Made by a program: the position numbers and the translations under genes. 64,000 nucleotides of DNA from Terriglobia bacterium (GTDB lineage Bacteria; Acidobacteriota; Terriglobia; Versatilivoradales; Versatilivoraceae), in NCBI GenBank assembly GCA_951813285.1, contig OX638355.1:4838437-4902436 (forward strand), in the 5' to 3' direction. Of this stretch, positions 1-8,715 are shown in pieces. Each line of letters starts with the position of its first letter. Within the stretch, counting starts at the first letter, position 1. The notes under the pieces are model-generated. The model searched no databases, was not told the DNA's origin, and was given only the letters and a program-made list of their open reading frames with translations.

Positions 1-956
1 ATGGCGGCTGCCCACACGCTGCGCCGTGAGACTTTGACCTCCCGCCCGCTCCTGAACGTCGGCTTGCGGTATATGCGCCTCAGAGTCAGCACCGCGATTG
101 CCAGAGGCCACAGGCAGGAACGGCGAATGCCGGTTTCGTGGGTCGGGAGGCTGACGATGAAACGCAACCCGTCGGCGAGGTGGTTGTGCGTGATCGCCAC
201 CAGCTCGCGGAGGCCCTCGACGAAGGCCGGATCGGCCGTTCCGGGAGAGAGGGAGCCGAGTTCAAGCCCGGACGAGCGGAAGACGTCCCGCGGCAGCCAG
301 CATACGCCGCGGCGCCGGTCCTCCCACAGGTCCTTGAGGATGTTGATCATCTGCAGCCCCTGACCGAAGGAGACCGAAAGCGGCAACAGATCCTCACGCC
401 GTCTGTCGATCTCTTCGGAGTGGTTGCAAAACAGCGCCGTCAGGGTTTCACCGACCACGCCGGCCACGTGATAGCAATAGCGGTCCAACTGCGCCAGGTC
501 CCGCAAGCCCTCGGTGCTGGCGTTTCGCTGAAACTCCACCATGCCGTGCGACATGATCCGTACGCAACGGCAAATCGCATGGCGCTGCGCAAGGGTGAAG
601 CGCTGGGTGATGCGAATCACCCGCGGGGTGTTGGCGACCAGATTCGCCTCATGATCGCTGGTTGACGATGACAACCGGTGACCGAGCTCGCGCGCAAACG
701 GAACCGGGTCCTCCCGGCCCGCCACGATCTCGGCGAATCGTCTTGAGAAAGCCTGCTTTTGGGCCAGGGAAAGCGCCGGTTCATCTTCGATGGTGTCGGC
801 AATCCGGCACAGGAGATAGGCATTTCCCACCGCCTCGCACAGGTGGCGCGGCAACTGGGCAATCGTAAGCGCAAAGGTACGAGCAACCCCCTCGAGTACC
901 TTCGTCTGGTAGGCGATGTCGCTCGGCGCCGAAGAACTCAGGTGGCTTGCGGTCAT
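1..956 (-). CDS. Squalene/phytoene synthase family protein (farnesyl-diphosphate farnesyltransferase-like), 3' end cut by window edge
   Basis: An open frame of 318 codons runs leftward from an ATG at 956 to the window edge without a stop. Two aspartate-rich motifs of trans-isoprenyl head-to-head synthases are visible: DTIED at residues 54-58 and DLWED at 209-213, the latter inside [24 protein letters not shown] at about 160-170 matches the squalene synthase signature. Family members condense two farnesyl diphosphates to squalene (or make phytoene) at the membrane, feeding hopanoids, sterols or carotenoids. The eukaryote-like spacing of the motifs favours squalene synthase over HpnC/HpnD, but the product cannot be fixed from sequence alone. 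The C-terminal membrane segment, if any, lies outside the window. Confidence 0.85.
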   Translation of the reverse strand, partial: MTASHLSSSAPSDIAYQTKVLEGVARTFALTIAQLPRHLCEAVGNAYLLCRIADTIEDEPALSLAQKQAFSRRFAEIVAGREDPVPFARELGHRLSSSTSDHEANLVANTPRVIRITQRFTLAQRHAICRCVRIMSHGMVEFQRNASTEGLRDLAQLDRYCYHVAGVVGETLTALFCNHSEEIDRRREDLLPLSVSFGQGLQMINILKDLWEDRRRGVCWLPRDVFRSSGLELGSLSPGTADPAFVEGLRELVAITHNHLADGLRFIVSLPTHETGIRRSCLWPLAIAVLTLRRIYRKPTFRSGREVKVSRRSVWAAA

Positions 957-1054
957 GGTGATGCCGGTTCCCTATGAGCGAAGCTGAAGACAGGCTGCTT
1001 CTGCAGGATCTGCTCAGCGACCCGGTGAGAAATGCAGAGTGAGGATCCGGATCT

Positions 1055-1084
1055 ACCATAGCAAGACCGAAACGGTGCTTGCAA
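1055..1084 (-). promoter_or_regulatory. Possible sigma70-type promoter for the squalene-synthase-like gene
   Basis: On the minus strand TTGCAA (1084-1079) is followed after 18 nt by TATGGT (1060-1055), about 100 nt before the ATG at 956. Both hexamers deviate from consensus, so this is a candidate only. Confidence 0.3.
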
Positions 1085-1175
1085 TCCTACACCGGTCAGA
1101 CTCTGGCCACGAAGGGGCAAGAAGAAACCGGATCTCGACAAACCCGCGAGATGGATGATTTCTAGCGGCACCCCC

Positions 1176-2128
1176 CTACTGCCTCGCCGGCAGGTAGGCG
1201 CCGTCCCCGCTGCGCTCTCCGGGCGCCCCGCCGTCGTTGACTACCCCGTAGGCCAGAAACGTTCTCCCCCGACACCTTCTCGATCCGGAAGTTCGACCAG
1301 GAGGTGGGATCCAGCGGCATCGTCACTTCCACCGGCTCCGACTCCCGGCCGTTGCCGGCGGCGTTTACCCCGCGCAGTTCAAAGACAAAGTCCGTCCCGT
1401 CAAGGAGGTCTCCGACCGTATACCCTGAGGCATTGACCTCATCGACGGCGCTGTCCGGGATCGGGGTCCGCTCCCCGAATTCCCCCCGGCCCTCCTTGTT
1501 GCGGTACTCGTAGCGAATGATGGCCGAGCCTCCGTCCTCCGACGGCCGGTTCCAGCTCAGCCTCACGGATCTGTTTCCGGGACTCACGCGGAGTCCGGTC
1601 GAGGAAATCGGCTCGGGCGCTCCCGGCGGCGACACCCGCACTTCCGCCACCGCTTCCTCGTTCCCCTTGTTCCCCAGCGACGAGCGCACCACAGCTCCCC
1701 TCACCGTCAGCGTCCTGGTCGTAGCGCATGGCATTGAACTGGGTCAGGTTGGAGATCTCAATAAAGCCATCGTTATCGGTATCGTAGTCCCGGGTCCCCG
1801 CCTGGATCGTGACCATGACGGTACGCGTTACGCTCAGGCCTTCAGGATCGACCGCCCGAACGGTGACCGCGATCCGTCCCGGCGCCAGCGGCGTCAGCGT
1901 CAGCGTGGAGCCACTGATGCCGGCGGTGACGTAATCGATATCGCTTGGCAATGCCGTGTAGCTCAGGGTGTCGTCGTCCGGATCGTCGAACGCGTTCGAA
2001 ACGTCGACGGTCGCGGCACTGCCGCTCGGGGAAAGCGTCGCTACCGTCAAAGTTCCCTCCACGGTCGGCGCCCCGTTGCGGTCGGCGGCGGCGGCGTCCA
2101 CCGGATCGACCGCACCCGGCGCCATCAC
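1176..2128 (-). pseudogene. Fibronectin type III / cadherin-like surface protein remnant with two frameshifts
   Basis: Three leftward frames must be joined to give a coherent protein. The first (from 2128) has an Ig/cadherin-like domain with FDDPDDDTLSYTA and then YDTDNDGFIEISNLTQFNAM, a segment typical of large bacterial surface proteins. Near 1690-1720 the reading moves to a second frame holding a fibronectin type III domain (SVRLSWNRPSEDGGSAI, then ELRGVNAAGNG). Near 1252 that frame becomes arginine-rich, while the third frame gives TFLAYGVVNDGGAPGERSG and a stop at 1176-1178. There is no signal peptide and no cell-surface anchor. I infer a decayed fragment of a longer adhesin-like protein; sequencing or assembly error in GC-rich DNA is the alternative. 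Confidence 0.6.
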
Positions 2129-2661
2129 GATGCGCTTCCAGAAGCTGCGAACTCACCTTTCTCTGGACAGGTGTTCGCCCGGCCTTCGCAGCCGGAATGG
2201 TCTGAAACTGCCGCACAACCCCGGTTGACATCGGCCGTCCAGCCGACTTGGTTTCCTCACCGGTTCTGTTTGACGCGGCTGCGAGTCCGGAAGAGATCGC
2301 ATGGTCAGGCCCCGCTTGCCTTGCCACTTGGACGGCGCCGCCCAGTACAAGAGCGGAACCCAAGCGGTAGAGCCGTGCCAGTCGGCTGGGCTTCGATGCA
2401 GCACCCTGAGAACCTGGCGCCGCACTTGGCACCGATTCCGGTCTCCTCCGAAAGTTGGCTGAGGAATTGAACAGCAAGCGCCGCGCGTATCGCCTCACAG
2501 CGGCGTAGAGACGACTACCGGCGCCTCGTCCGCAATGGGGTCGCTGTGCCGGGTGCCGGCAGGGCGCGTGGAGCGGTGTTTCAAGGTTGGGGATTGAAGA
2601 GCAGTCCGAAAGCGTCCGAAAGCGTTTCTGTTCCTCGGCCCGATGAATGGCGCATTTAAAC
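2129..2661. other. Intergenic stretch without a supported gene
   Basis: Several open frames exist on both strands but their translations are arginine/proline-rich shadows with no recognisable domain. The upstream part of the surface-protein pseudogene may have extended here, but no continuation is readable. Confidence 0.4.
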
Positions 2662-2671
2662 TACTGTCATG

Positions 2672-3304
2672 TCACACATTAATAGTCGGGTATAGACGCT
2701 TGAGCTTGGTTCGGGCATCGGGGCTGGTAAACTGCCAGTCGATTCGTGACTTGGCGTTGTTTCGTCGCTTCTGCCAGGCTCCCACTTCGGCCTGGATCTG
2801 GTCGAGAGTGTCGATCCTGCGGTCCAGGCATTGCTTGATGAGGACGTTGAGTTCGATCTCGGCCATGTTGAGCCAACTTCCGTGCTTCGGGGTGTACACG
2901 AATTCGAAACGATCCCACAACGCTTTGGCCACGTCGGGTTCAAACGTCTCATAGAGCGACCCTGGGCCGTGAGTATTGAGATTGTCCATCACGAGGGTAA
3001 TCTTTTCGGCGCAGGGGTAGGGGCGGGCAATGTCGTTGAGAAAGTGTGCCCAATCCGTTTTGGTTCTCCGTTCCCGGATCTGGACCGTTCTCTTGCTGGC
3101 CAACGGCTCGACGGCCATGAACAGGTTGCAGACCCCGCAACGTTCGTATTCGAAGTCGTGGCGTGCCGGCGTCCCGGGGCCTGCAGCCAGCGGCAGCCGC
3201 GTTTCCCGAATCAGTTGCCGAGGCGATTCGTCCATACACACCACCGGATGCCGGGGGTCGTAAGGCCGCTTATACACATCGAGCACCTGCTCCATCCGGG
3301 CCAC
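2672..3304 (-). CDS. IS630 transposase, downstream frame (DDE catalytic domain)
   Basis: The frame is open from the A8 slippery run at 3373 down to the stop at 2672; the first ATG is at 3304. It holds the DDE nuclease core: the first aspartate in VCMDES, the second in LVMDNLNTH, and the glutamate in SWLNMAEIE. These are the metal-binding residues for strand transfer. All three are present, so the catalytic domain looks intact. Joined to the upstream frame the product would be about 370 residues, normal for IS630. Confidence 0.88.
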   Translation of the reverse strand: MARMEQVLDVYKRPYDPRHPVVCMDESPRQLIRETRLPLAAGPGTPARHDFEYERCGVCNLFMAVEPLASKRTVQIRERRTKTDWAHFLNDIARPYPCAEKITLVMDNLNTHGPGSLYETFEPDVAKALWDRFEFVYTPKHGSWLNMAEIELNVLIKQCLDRRIDTLDQIQAEVGAWQKRRNNAKSRIDWQFTSPDARTKLKRLYPTINV

Positions 3305-3357
3305 AAACTCGCCGTTCTGCTTGGGCGGAATGACCCACTGTTGCTTCTTCCAGGGCT

Positions 3358-3810
3358 TTAATTCGTTTTTTTTAGAACGCGACGCACCGTCTCATAGGAC
3401 ACTGCGTCTACGTATTCCAGTTCCACCATGCGGTCGGCCAGCAGGCGCAACGACCAGCGGGCGTGCCCTGGGGGCGGCTTGCCACAACTGACCGCGATCA
3501 GATGCGCTTCGAAGTCGCCGTCAGCTTTCCGCCTGTAGGTGCGTTCGGGCTTGCGTTTGTCCAGCGCCGCCTCCAGGCCTTGTTCCACGAAGCGCCGCTT
3601 GACCCGATCGATCTTTTTCAGACTCACCGGCAGCACATCGGCGATGGCCTGATGGGTCAACTTACGATCCTGAAACCGCCCCTCGTCACACTTGAGCAAA
3701 ATCAACGCGTTGAGCACCTTCTGACTGCTATGCCGACCACGGGTTGTGATCTCTTTCAGCATTTGCCTCTCCGGCTTCTCCAACGTCACCTTGTATCGGA
3801 TTCGCGCCAT
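3358..3810 (-). CDS. IS630 transposase, upstream frame (helix-turn-helix part)
   Basis: This 150-residue frame starts at an ATG at 3810 and carries the N-terminal DNA-binding helix-turn-helix region of IS630 transposases (KLTHQAIADVLPVSLKKIDR at about residues 50-70), followed by the winged linker ending in YETVRRVLKK. It stops just after an eight-A run on the coding strand (3373-3366). The downstream catalytic frame lies in the -1 frame relative to this one. Shifting back one base at the A run gives an uninterrupted fusion through KPWKKQQWV, so the full transposase is probably made by programmed frameshifting, as known for several IS630 members. Confidence 0.85.
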   Translation of the reverse strand: MARIRYKVTLEKPERQMLKEITTRGRHSSQKVLNALILLKCDEGRFQDRKLTHQAIADVLPVSLKKIDRVKRRFVEQGLEAALDKRKPERTYRRKADGDFEAHLIAVSCGKPPPGHARWSLRLLADRMVELEYVDAVSYETVRRVLKKTN

Positions 3811-3881
3811 GACTCTCCCCCCTTTCGCCTGGAAGAAGTCTACGCCTATACAAGCGACAATTCAAATATGACATGACACTA

Positions 3882-4112
3882 CTATTGATTGGACAATTAG
3901 TGGAATTCTTTGGACCTGATTGGAAGGAGATTCGGTGGGGCTGTTGACTACCCTATACCAACAAAAGATTGATTCCAAACGTAGAACACTTCTCTACGCA
4001 TGTCGTCTTGCCCTCAAACATACCCCAACTTATTCAACACAAAAGCGGGAAGGCGTAGACAGATTCACCTGACAGAGTTATTCCAGTAATTCAACAACGT
4101 CCCCTATTAAGT
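3882..4112. other. AT-richer spacer ending in a fragment of repeat family D
   Basis: No gene is seen. At 4077-4106 the reverse complement of the family D start (GTTGTTGAATTAC and neighbouring bases) is present, the same sequence that opens the copies at 49.8 and 50.3 kb. Confidence 0.5.
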
Positions 4113-4530
4113 ACACGAGAGTGAAACAGGGGAGTTCCTGACAGGCGTGCCTTTGGGGAGGCCGTGGGGTCTCGGAACGCGGTTTTCAAGTCGCCGCCTT
4201 CGCGGCTAGGGCAGTGCAGGGTCGACACGCCCCCGGGCTTACGCCCGGGGCTAAGTGCTGGCGCGGCTACGCCGCTTTATAAGGAAGGTCTGTAGGAGGG
4301 GTTTCCTCCCCAGACCTGGCTCAACCGCGGCTTCGCCGCTCTCTCCGAAGCCAAGACACTGCTCGGACGCGGGATGCTTATTTAATTGATTATCTCCCGG
4401 GCGTCAGCCCCGGGGTTCCAGACAGCCGCCAAGGCGGCGGCAGCGCTTAGCCGTGGGCGTCAGCCCATGGACCACGTGCTCTCTGAGAGTTAAGCCGCGT
4501 AGGCGGCGCCAGCAGTCTTCCCTGGTATTC
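4113..4530 (+). repeat. Composite hairpin repeat, family C, copy 1
   Basis: This is a chain of short palindromes: CCCGGGCTTACGCCCGGG, GCGGCTACGCCGC, GCGGCTTCGCCGC, GCCGCCAAGGCGGC, GTGGGCGTCAGCCCAT and GCCGCGTAGGCGGC, linked by conserved single-strand spacers such as ATAAGGAAGGTCTGTAGGAG. The same order recurs at 18.8 kb, inverted at 52.7-53.1 kb, and partly at 59.8 and 60.3 kb. It is non-coding and has a REP/BIME-like character. Confidence 0.85.
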
Positions 4531-4552
4531 GATCTCAGGCAAGTGTCTCCCC

Positions 4553-4740
4553 CGCCCTGCCAGGCGGATCGTACGAGAGTGAAACTATCAGAAATCGATA
4601 ATTCTTTCGTGACGTTGGTACCCTGCCGCGGTTCACCTCAATGCCTTAGTGGCCCTTCGTCGTTCTTCGTGGCCCTTCGTGGATTCCTCTTTTTCTTTTG
4701 TCTTTTTTCGTTTGTTTCAGGCAAGCGACGCCCCTGCCCC
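4553..4740 (+). repeat. Composite repeat, family B, copy 1
   Basis: Modules in order: a GGCGGATCGTACGAGAGTGA block, a GACGTTGGTACCCTGCCG-type block, CCTTAGTGGCCCTTCGTCGT, a repeated CTTCGTGG block, then a long pyrimidine tract ending in GTTTGTTTCAGG. The same modules in the same order occur at 6.5 and 62.7 kb and inverted at 25.3, 29.6 and 59.6 kb. Confidence 0.8.
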
Positions 4741-4889
4741 CCACGACGGGGCAGATCATTCGAGGGTGAAACAAATTGTGTTTCAAGAAAAGTGCCGCCA
4801 AGTCTCATGGTTTCAATCGGTTCCACGGTCTGAGGCGGCCTGGGCGCCAGGGTTGTTTCAGACAAGCCGGACTTCTTCGGCAGGGATTC

Positions 4890-4966
4890 TGGTGGAGCTG
4901 ATGGGGATCGAACCCACGACCTCCTGACTGCCAGTCAGGCGCTCTCCCAAGCTGAGCTACAGCCCC
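4890..4966 (-). tRNA. tRNA-Ala (anticodon GGC)
   Basis: The minus strand folds into a full cloverleaf. The acceptor GGGGCTG pairs with CAGCTCC and includes the G3-U70 pair that identifies tRNA-Ala. The D arm is GCTC/GAGC. The anticodon stem CCTGA/TCAGG encloses loop CTGGCAG (anticodon GGC, codon GCC). The T arm has loop TTCGATC. The discriminator is A and a 3' CCA is encoded (4892-4890). Its 3' end faces the repeat and IS-rich stretch to the left. Confidence 0.97.
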
Positions 4967-5168
4967 TCCGGTGGAATCGGGCAGGTGGCGTTGAAACTTT
5001 CAAACGGACCGGCCGCGAAGAAAGGTTGGCACAGGCCAAGTCGGGCTCCAACACGTGGCGCAGAGTAGCACGGAGAAAGAGGCTTGTAAAGGCGGTTCCC
5101 GGGTGGTGTCGGTCCCAGGCGACGGGGCGGTTCCGGACCACCACCGGCCGGGATGAATCCGGGACCGA

Positions 5169-6302
5169 TCAGCCCTCCCGCTTCTTCCTGGACTGGATGA
5201 CCCGAACCCGGTGGGCGTTGGTGTCTCCCACAAAAACGGAGCCGTCGCTATCCACGAAGACCCCGTGAGGCCTGCCCATTCTGCAGTTGAGGGGATCTCC
5301 CTCCGGTCCGTCGCCCGGCTCGCCGGTGCCCGCAACCAGCTCCAGCGTGCCCCGGCCACGGTCCACCATGCGGATGGAGTGGCTCTCGGTATCCGCCAGA
5401 TAGATGTTTCCGTCCGGCCCCACGCTCAATCCCTTGGGACCCGACAGCGTTGCCTGCAGGGCCGGCTGCCCGTGTCCGGTGAATCCCGGCTGCCCGGTCC
5501 CGGCCACGTGGTGGATCGACCGGGCCTTCATGTCGATGCGATAGACCGCGTTGCCCTCCCGGAGGGCCAGCCACAGATTGCCCTCGGCATCGAAATCCAG
5601 CGCCCGCGGCCCGTTGAGCGGGGTCCCCTCAATAGCGGCCCCGTCAGGGGTCTTGCCCTGCTCACCGGTTCCGGCGAAGGTCAGGATGCGTCCATCCTCC
5701 CTGCCGACCCTTCGAACTCGATGGTTGCCGATATCGCAGATGAAGAGGTCTCCTGACGGACCGAGCTGGATGCTGTGGGGCTGGCTGAGCCTGGCCTCGA
5801 CCGCAGGGCCCCCGTCGCCGCTGAACCCTTCCTCTCCCCTGCCCGCCAGGGTCGAAATCAGTCCGGTTTGGCGGTCCACCCGCCTCACCACGTGGTTGAC
5901 TCGCTCCACAAATAACATATTGCCCCGGCGGTCGAAGCGAATCTCGTAGGGCTCGTTCAGGCTGGCCTCGAGGGCAGGGCCGCCGTCCCCGGAATAGCCG
6001 GCTTCCCCGTTGCCGGCAACGGTGGCGATGGTTCCGTCGGCAGCCACTCTGCGGATCACGTGGTTCCCGGTGTCGCAAATATAGAGGTCGCCGTTCGGGC
6101 CGCGTACCACCCCGAACGGTTGGTTCAGTTGAGCCTGCACGGCCGGGCCGCCGTCCCCGGAATAACCCGCCGTGCCGTTGCCGGCAACGGTAACGATTTC
6201 CTTTCCGACCGGTTGGCCCTGCCCCTGGGGACCTGTGGAGGACTGACAAGCCCAGACGGCCGACAAGACTATTGCTAGAAAAAAAGACTGGAATCTCTTC
6301 AT
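5169..6302 (-). CDS. NHL-repeat beta-propeller lipoprotein
   Basis: The 377-residue protein starts at the ATG at 6302, chosen because it opens directly with a signal peptide (MKRFQSFFLAIVLSAVWAC) ending in a lipobox-like cysteine; the frame also runs further upstream into repeat-like DNA. The rest is six NHL-type repeats with the recurring pattern TVAGNGxxGYSGDGGPA, LNQPFGV and LYICDTGNHVIRRV, predicting a six-bladed beta-propeller. Such domains mediate protein, ligand or glycan binding, and no catalytic residues can be assigned. It stands alone between tRNA-Ala and a family B repeat. Predicted location is the outer membrane or periplasm, lipid-anchored. Confidence 0.88.
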   Translation of the reverse strand: MKRFQSFFLAIVLSAVWACQSSTGPQGQGQPVGKEIVTVAGNGTAGYSGDGGPAVQAQLNQPFGVVRGPNGDLYICDTGNHVIRRVAADGTIATVAGNGEAGYSGDGGPALEASLNEPYEIRFDRRGNMLFVERVNHVVRRVDRQTGLISTLAGRGEEGFSGDGGPAVEARLSQPHSIQLGPSGDLFICDIGNHRVRRVGREDGRILTFAGTGEQGKTPDGAAIEGTPLNGPRALDFDAEGNLWLALREGNAVYRIDMKARSIHHVAGTGQPGFTGHGQPALQATLSGPKGLSVGPDGNIYLADTESHSIRMVDRGRGTLELVAGTGEPGDGPEGDPLNCRMGRPHGVFVDSDGSVFVGDTNAHRVRVIQSRKKREG

Positions 6303-6429
6303 GGTTGGGAACCCGTAACGGCAGTTGTTAGTGGATAGTGGCCAGTGGTTAGCAACGCCCCCGCCCCAGACGACGGGACAGATCATTCAGGTTGACATGA
6401 GGCCGGGTCAGACAAGCCGCCCCCCCCCC

Positions 6430-6605
6430 CGCCCTGCCGGGCGGATCATACGAGAGTGAAACTATCAGAAATCGACCAGCCCGTCGCGACCTTGGCATCC
6501 CGTTGCGGTGCACCTCAACGCCTTAGTGGCCCTTCGTCGTCCTTCGTGGCCCTTCGTGGATAGCTCTTTTTCTTTTGTCTTTTTTCGGTTGTTTCAGAAA
6601 AGCCG
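6430..6605 (+). repeat. Composite repeat, family B, copy 2
   Basis: It begins with GCCGGGCGGATCATACGAGA and continues through CCGTCGCGACCTTGGCATCC, the CTTCGTGG block and the pyrimidine tract ending in GTTGTTTCAG. It lies between the divergently transcribed NHL lipoprotein and the gene at 6763. Confidence 0.85.
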
Positions 6606-6762
6606 GGCCGAGACCGACAAGTCGCTTCCCACATCGATTCAATCACTCTCCACTCTCCACTACGAAGGGTTCCTGAGCGTGAACCATTGCAAGATGGTAT
6701 GATTCCCGGGCGGCCGGTCTGCCCCGCCATTCCGGCTCTGCGAACCATTCGGGGAATGACCC

Positions 6763-7893
6763 ATGAGCGACGACCTGTTTGACGCCGTCGAAAAGACTCT
6801 GACATCCTCAGGCTCGGAAGCCGGTTTCGAGCTGCTGATCGAACGATTCCGCCGGGAAAAGAACTATCCACTGATCTTCAACGCCCGCCTGATGAAGAAG
6901 CGCCACGAGTTGGGCCTGGGACTGATCGAGCTCGACTCCAAACCCGAACTTCCCAAGGAAAAGGCGGCCCCCTACCACCAGGCCCAGATCGAAGCGGCCC
7001 GTGAAGTCGGGCAACTATTCCTGGAGGACGGCGCCATCGAACAGGCCTGGCCCTACTTCCGGGCCATTGGCGAAACCGGGCCGGTGGCCGCCGCCATCGA
7101 AGAGATGGAGCCCAGGGAAGAAATGGCCGCCGTCATCGAGATCGCCCTCTACGAACGGGTCAACCCCCGCAAGGGCTTCGAGCTGCTGCTGCAGAGCTAT
7201 GGAACCTGCCGGGCCATCACCGGCATCCAGCAGTACCCGGCGGAGGAGGGACGGACCGAGTGCGTGGCCCTGCTGGTCCGCACGCTCCACGGCGAAGTGC
7301 TGGACAATCTGAAACGCACCATCGCCGAGAAGGAGGGGAAATCTCCCGAGACCTCCTCGGTCAGCGCCTTGATCCAGGGGCGGGACTGGTTGTTCGGAAA
7401 ATTCAGCTACTACGTGGACAGCTCCCACCTGCTCTCGGTGGCCCAAATGAGCCTGGAACTGGAAGACCCGGAAACGCTGAAGCTGGCCCTGGAGCTGGCC
7501 GAGTACGGCACCCACCTGTCGTCCGAATTCCAGTACCGCGGGACCCCGCCCTTCGACGGCTACCTGGATTATGCGTTCTTTTTCAGGGCCCTGCTAGGGC
7601 AGGACGTCGACCGCGCCGTCGCCCATTTTCGCGGAAAGCTCCCCCGGGAAACAGGCGAGGACAGGGATGTCAACCCGGCTCAGGTTCTGGTCGGCCTGTT
7701 GGCTAGAATCCAACGCTATCCCGAAGCCGTAGAGGTGTCTCTCCAGCACCTTGCCGAGGTCGACCCGGCCCAGCTCACCTGCCCCAGCGTCGTCCAGCTG
7801 TGTCAGCTCGGGGGAGACTATCGGCAACTCAAGGAAGTGTCCAGGAGCCAGGGAGACCTGTTGAGCTACGTGGCCGGCGTCCTGCAGAACTGA
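6763..7893 (+). CDS. Unknown alpha-helical cytoplasmic protein
   Basis: A 376-residue protein beginning MSDDLFDAVEKTL, with no signal peptide or membrane segment. It is leucine-, glutamate- and alanine-rich and reads as repeated helical hairpins (for example EQAWPYFRAIGETGPVAAAI and DVDRAVAHFRGKLPRETGED), which resembles TPR/HEAT-type scaffolds without matching a strict TPR consensus. I do not recognise the family. Codon use and composition match neighbouring genes, so it is very likely real. It converges with the aldolase gene 30 bases downstream and has no operon partner. Confidence 0.75.
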   Translation: MSDDLFDAVEKTLTSSGSEAGFELLIERFRREKNYPLIFNARLMKKRHELGLGLIELDSKPELPKEKAAPYHQAQIEAAREVGQLFLEDGAIEQAWPYFRAIGETGPVAAAIEEMEPREEMAAVIEIALYERVNPRKGFELLLQSYGTCRAITGIQQYPAEEGRTECVALLVRTLHGEVLDNLKRTIAEKEGKSPETSSVSALIQGRDWLFGKFSYYVDSSHLLSVAQMSLELEDPETLKLALELAEYGTHLSSEFQYRGTPPFDGYLDYAFFFRALLGQDVDRAVAHFRGKLPRETGEDRDVNPAQVLVGLLARIQRYPEAVEVSLQHLAEVDPAQLTCPSVVQLCQLGGDYRQLKEVSRSQGDLLSYVAGVLQN

Positions 7894-7926
7894 AGCCGGC
7901 GGCGGCGTTTCCGACCGACCCGACGA

Positions 7927-8715
7927 TCAGGATCCCTCCAGCGCCTTCCTCAGATTTTCTCCGTTTCCCTTCAGCCAGTGGAAAAGAACCGTAACGTCGG
8001 TTCCCAGGGCGAAGTGGCGTACACCCAGATCCAGGTAGTACTTGGCCTGGTCGACGCTTTCGATTTCCGCCCGCGGGGGAATACCGGTTTTCAGGCCGGC
8101 TTCGATGACCCGTCGCTCCACCGCCTTGATATCCGGCTGGCGCCACTCGCCGGGCCGCCCGATGCTGAGTGAATAGTCGGCCGGACCCCACTGGATCATG
8201 TCGATGCCACCCAGCGCCAGAATCTCGTCCAGTTGCTCCACCGCTGTTTTCTTTTCGATCATCAGCGCCACCACCATCTCATCCAGCGCCCGAGCATACT
8301 CCGGCGACCCTCCGTAGCCCATGTAGGTGATGCGGCGCGTGGCCACCCCGTGATGACCGCCGGCCTCCGGGGTCTCCGGCTTGACGGTCCGTATGCACTC
8401 CTGCGCGTCTTCCACGGTCCGACAGTCCGAGAAGAGAACTCCCTGAAAACCGGACCCGATGCCGCGCTGAGCCAGAAACCCGCGCGGTTCCTGGTCCACC
8501 TTGATAATGGCCGACATGTCATGGAGCTCGACGGCGCGACAGAAATTATCCAGCGAATTCAGATCGAAGGGAGCATATTCGGCCACGAACTCGACGTAGT
8601 CGAAAACACCCGTATGTCCCACCACCTCGACCACCGAGGGCCAGATACTGTGCAGATGGGTCGCCAGCGTGGGCTGACCGGACTTGAGCTGTTGCTTGAG
8701 CTTGTTTTTCCTCAA
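7927..8715 (-). CDS. HpcH/HpaI family aldolase
   Basis: The 262-residue protein fits the class II (metal-dependent) pyruvate aldolase family that cleaves 4-hydroxy-2-oxo acids, such as the hydroxyheptanedioate aldolase HpcH/HpaI. Recognisable pieces are GVFDYVEFVAEY near the N terminus, MIEKKTAVEQLDEILA with the metal-binding glutamate, and GIDMIQWGPADYSLSIG with the downstream metal-binding aspartate. The ATG at 8715 has AAGGAGAT close upstream. With the DapA-family lyase and PhyH dioxygenase further upstream on the same strand it suggests a small catabolic region, though about 480 bp of repeats separate it from them. The substrate is unknown. Confidence 0.88.
   Translation of the reverse strand: MRKNKLKQQLKSGQPTLATHLHSIWPSVVEVVGHTGVFDYVEFVAEYAPFDLNSLDNFCRAVELHDMSAIIKVDQEPRGFLAQRGIGSGFQGVLFSDCRTVEDAQECIRTVKPETPEAGGHHGVATRRITYMGYGGSPEYARALDEMVVALMIEKKTAVEQLDEILALGGIDMIQWGPADYSLSIGRPGEWRQPDIKAVERRVIEAGLKTGIPPRAEIESVDQAKYYLDLGVRHFALGTDVTVLFHWLKGNGENLRKALEGS

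Larger units (their letters stand above)
2662..3881 (-). mobile_element. IS630-family insertion sequence, about 1.2 kb
   Basis: The two transposase frames are flanked by inverted ends. Inside TA dinucleotides at 2662-2663 and 3880-3881 the ends read CTGTCATGTCACAC on the left and, on the opposite strand, GTGTCATGTCATAT on the right, sharing the core TGTCATGTCA. TA flanks and a length near 1.2 kb fit the IS630/Tc1-mariner type, which duplicates TA on insertion. The element appears complete at both ends, and both transposase frames are otherwise intact, so it may be recent or active. Confidence 0.85.

Noticed and set aside
4640-4735. Pyrimidine tract ending in TTTCAG in family B resembles a splice acceptor
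   Set aside because: The sequence is a bacterial intergenic repeat; no split gene or intron ribozyme is seen.
6303-6386. Longer start for the NHL lipoprotein
   Set aside because: The upstream extension would precede the signal peptide and comes from repeat-like sequence, so the ATG at 6302 is preferred.
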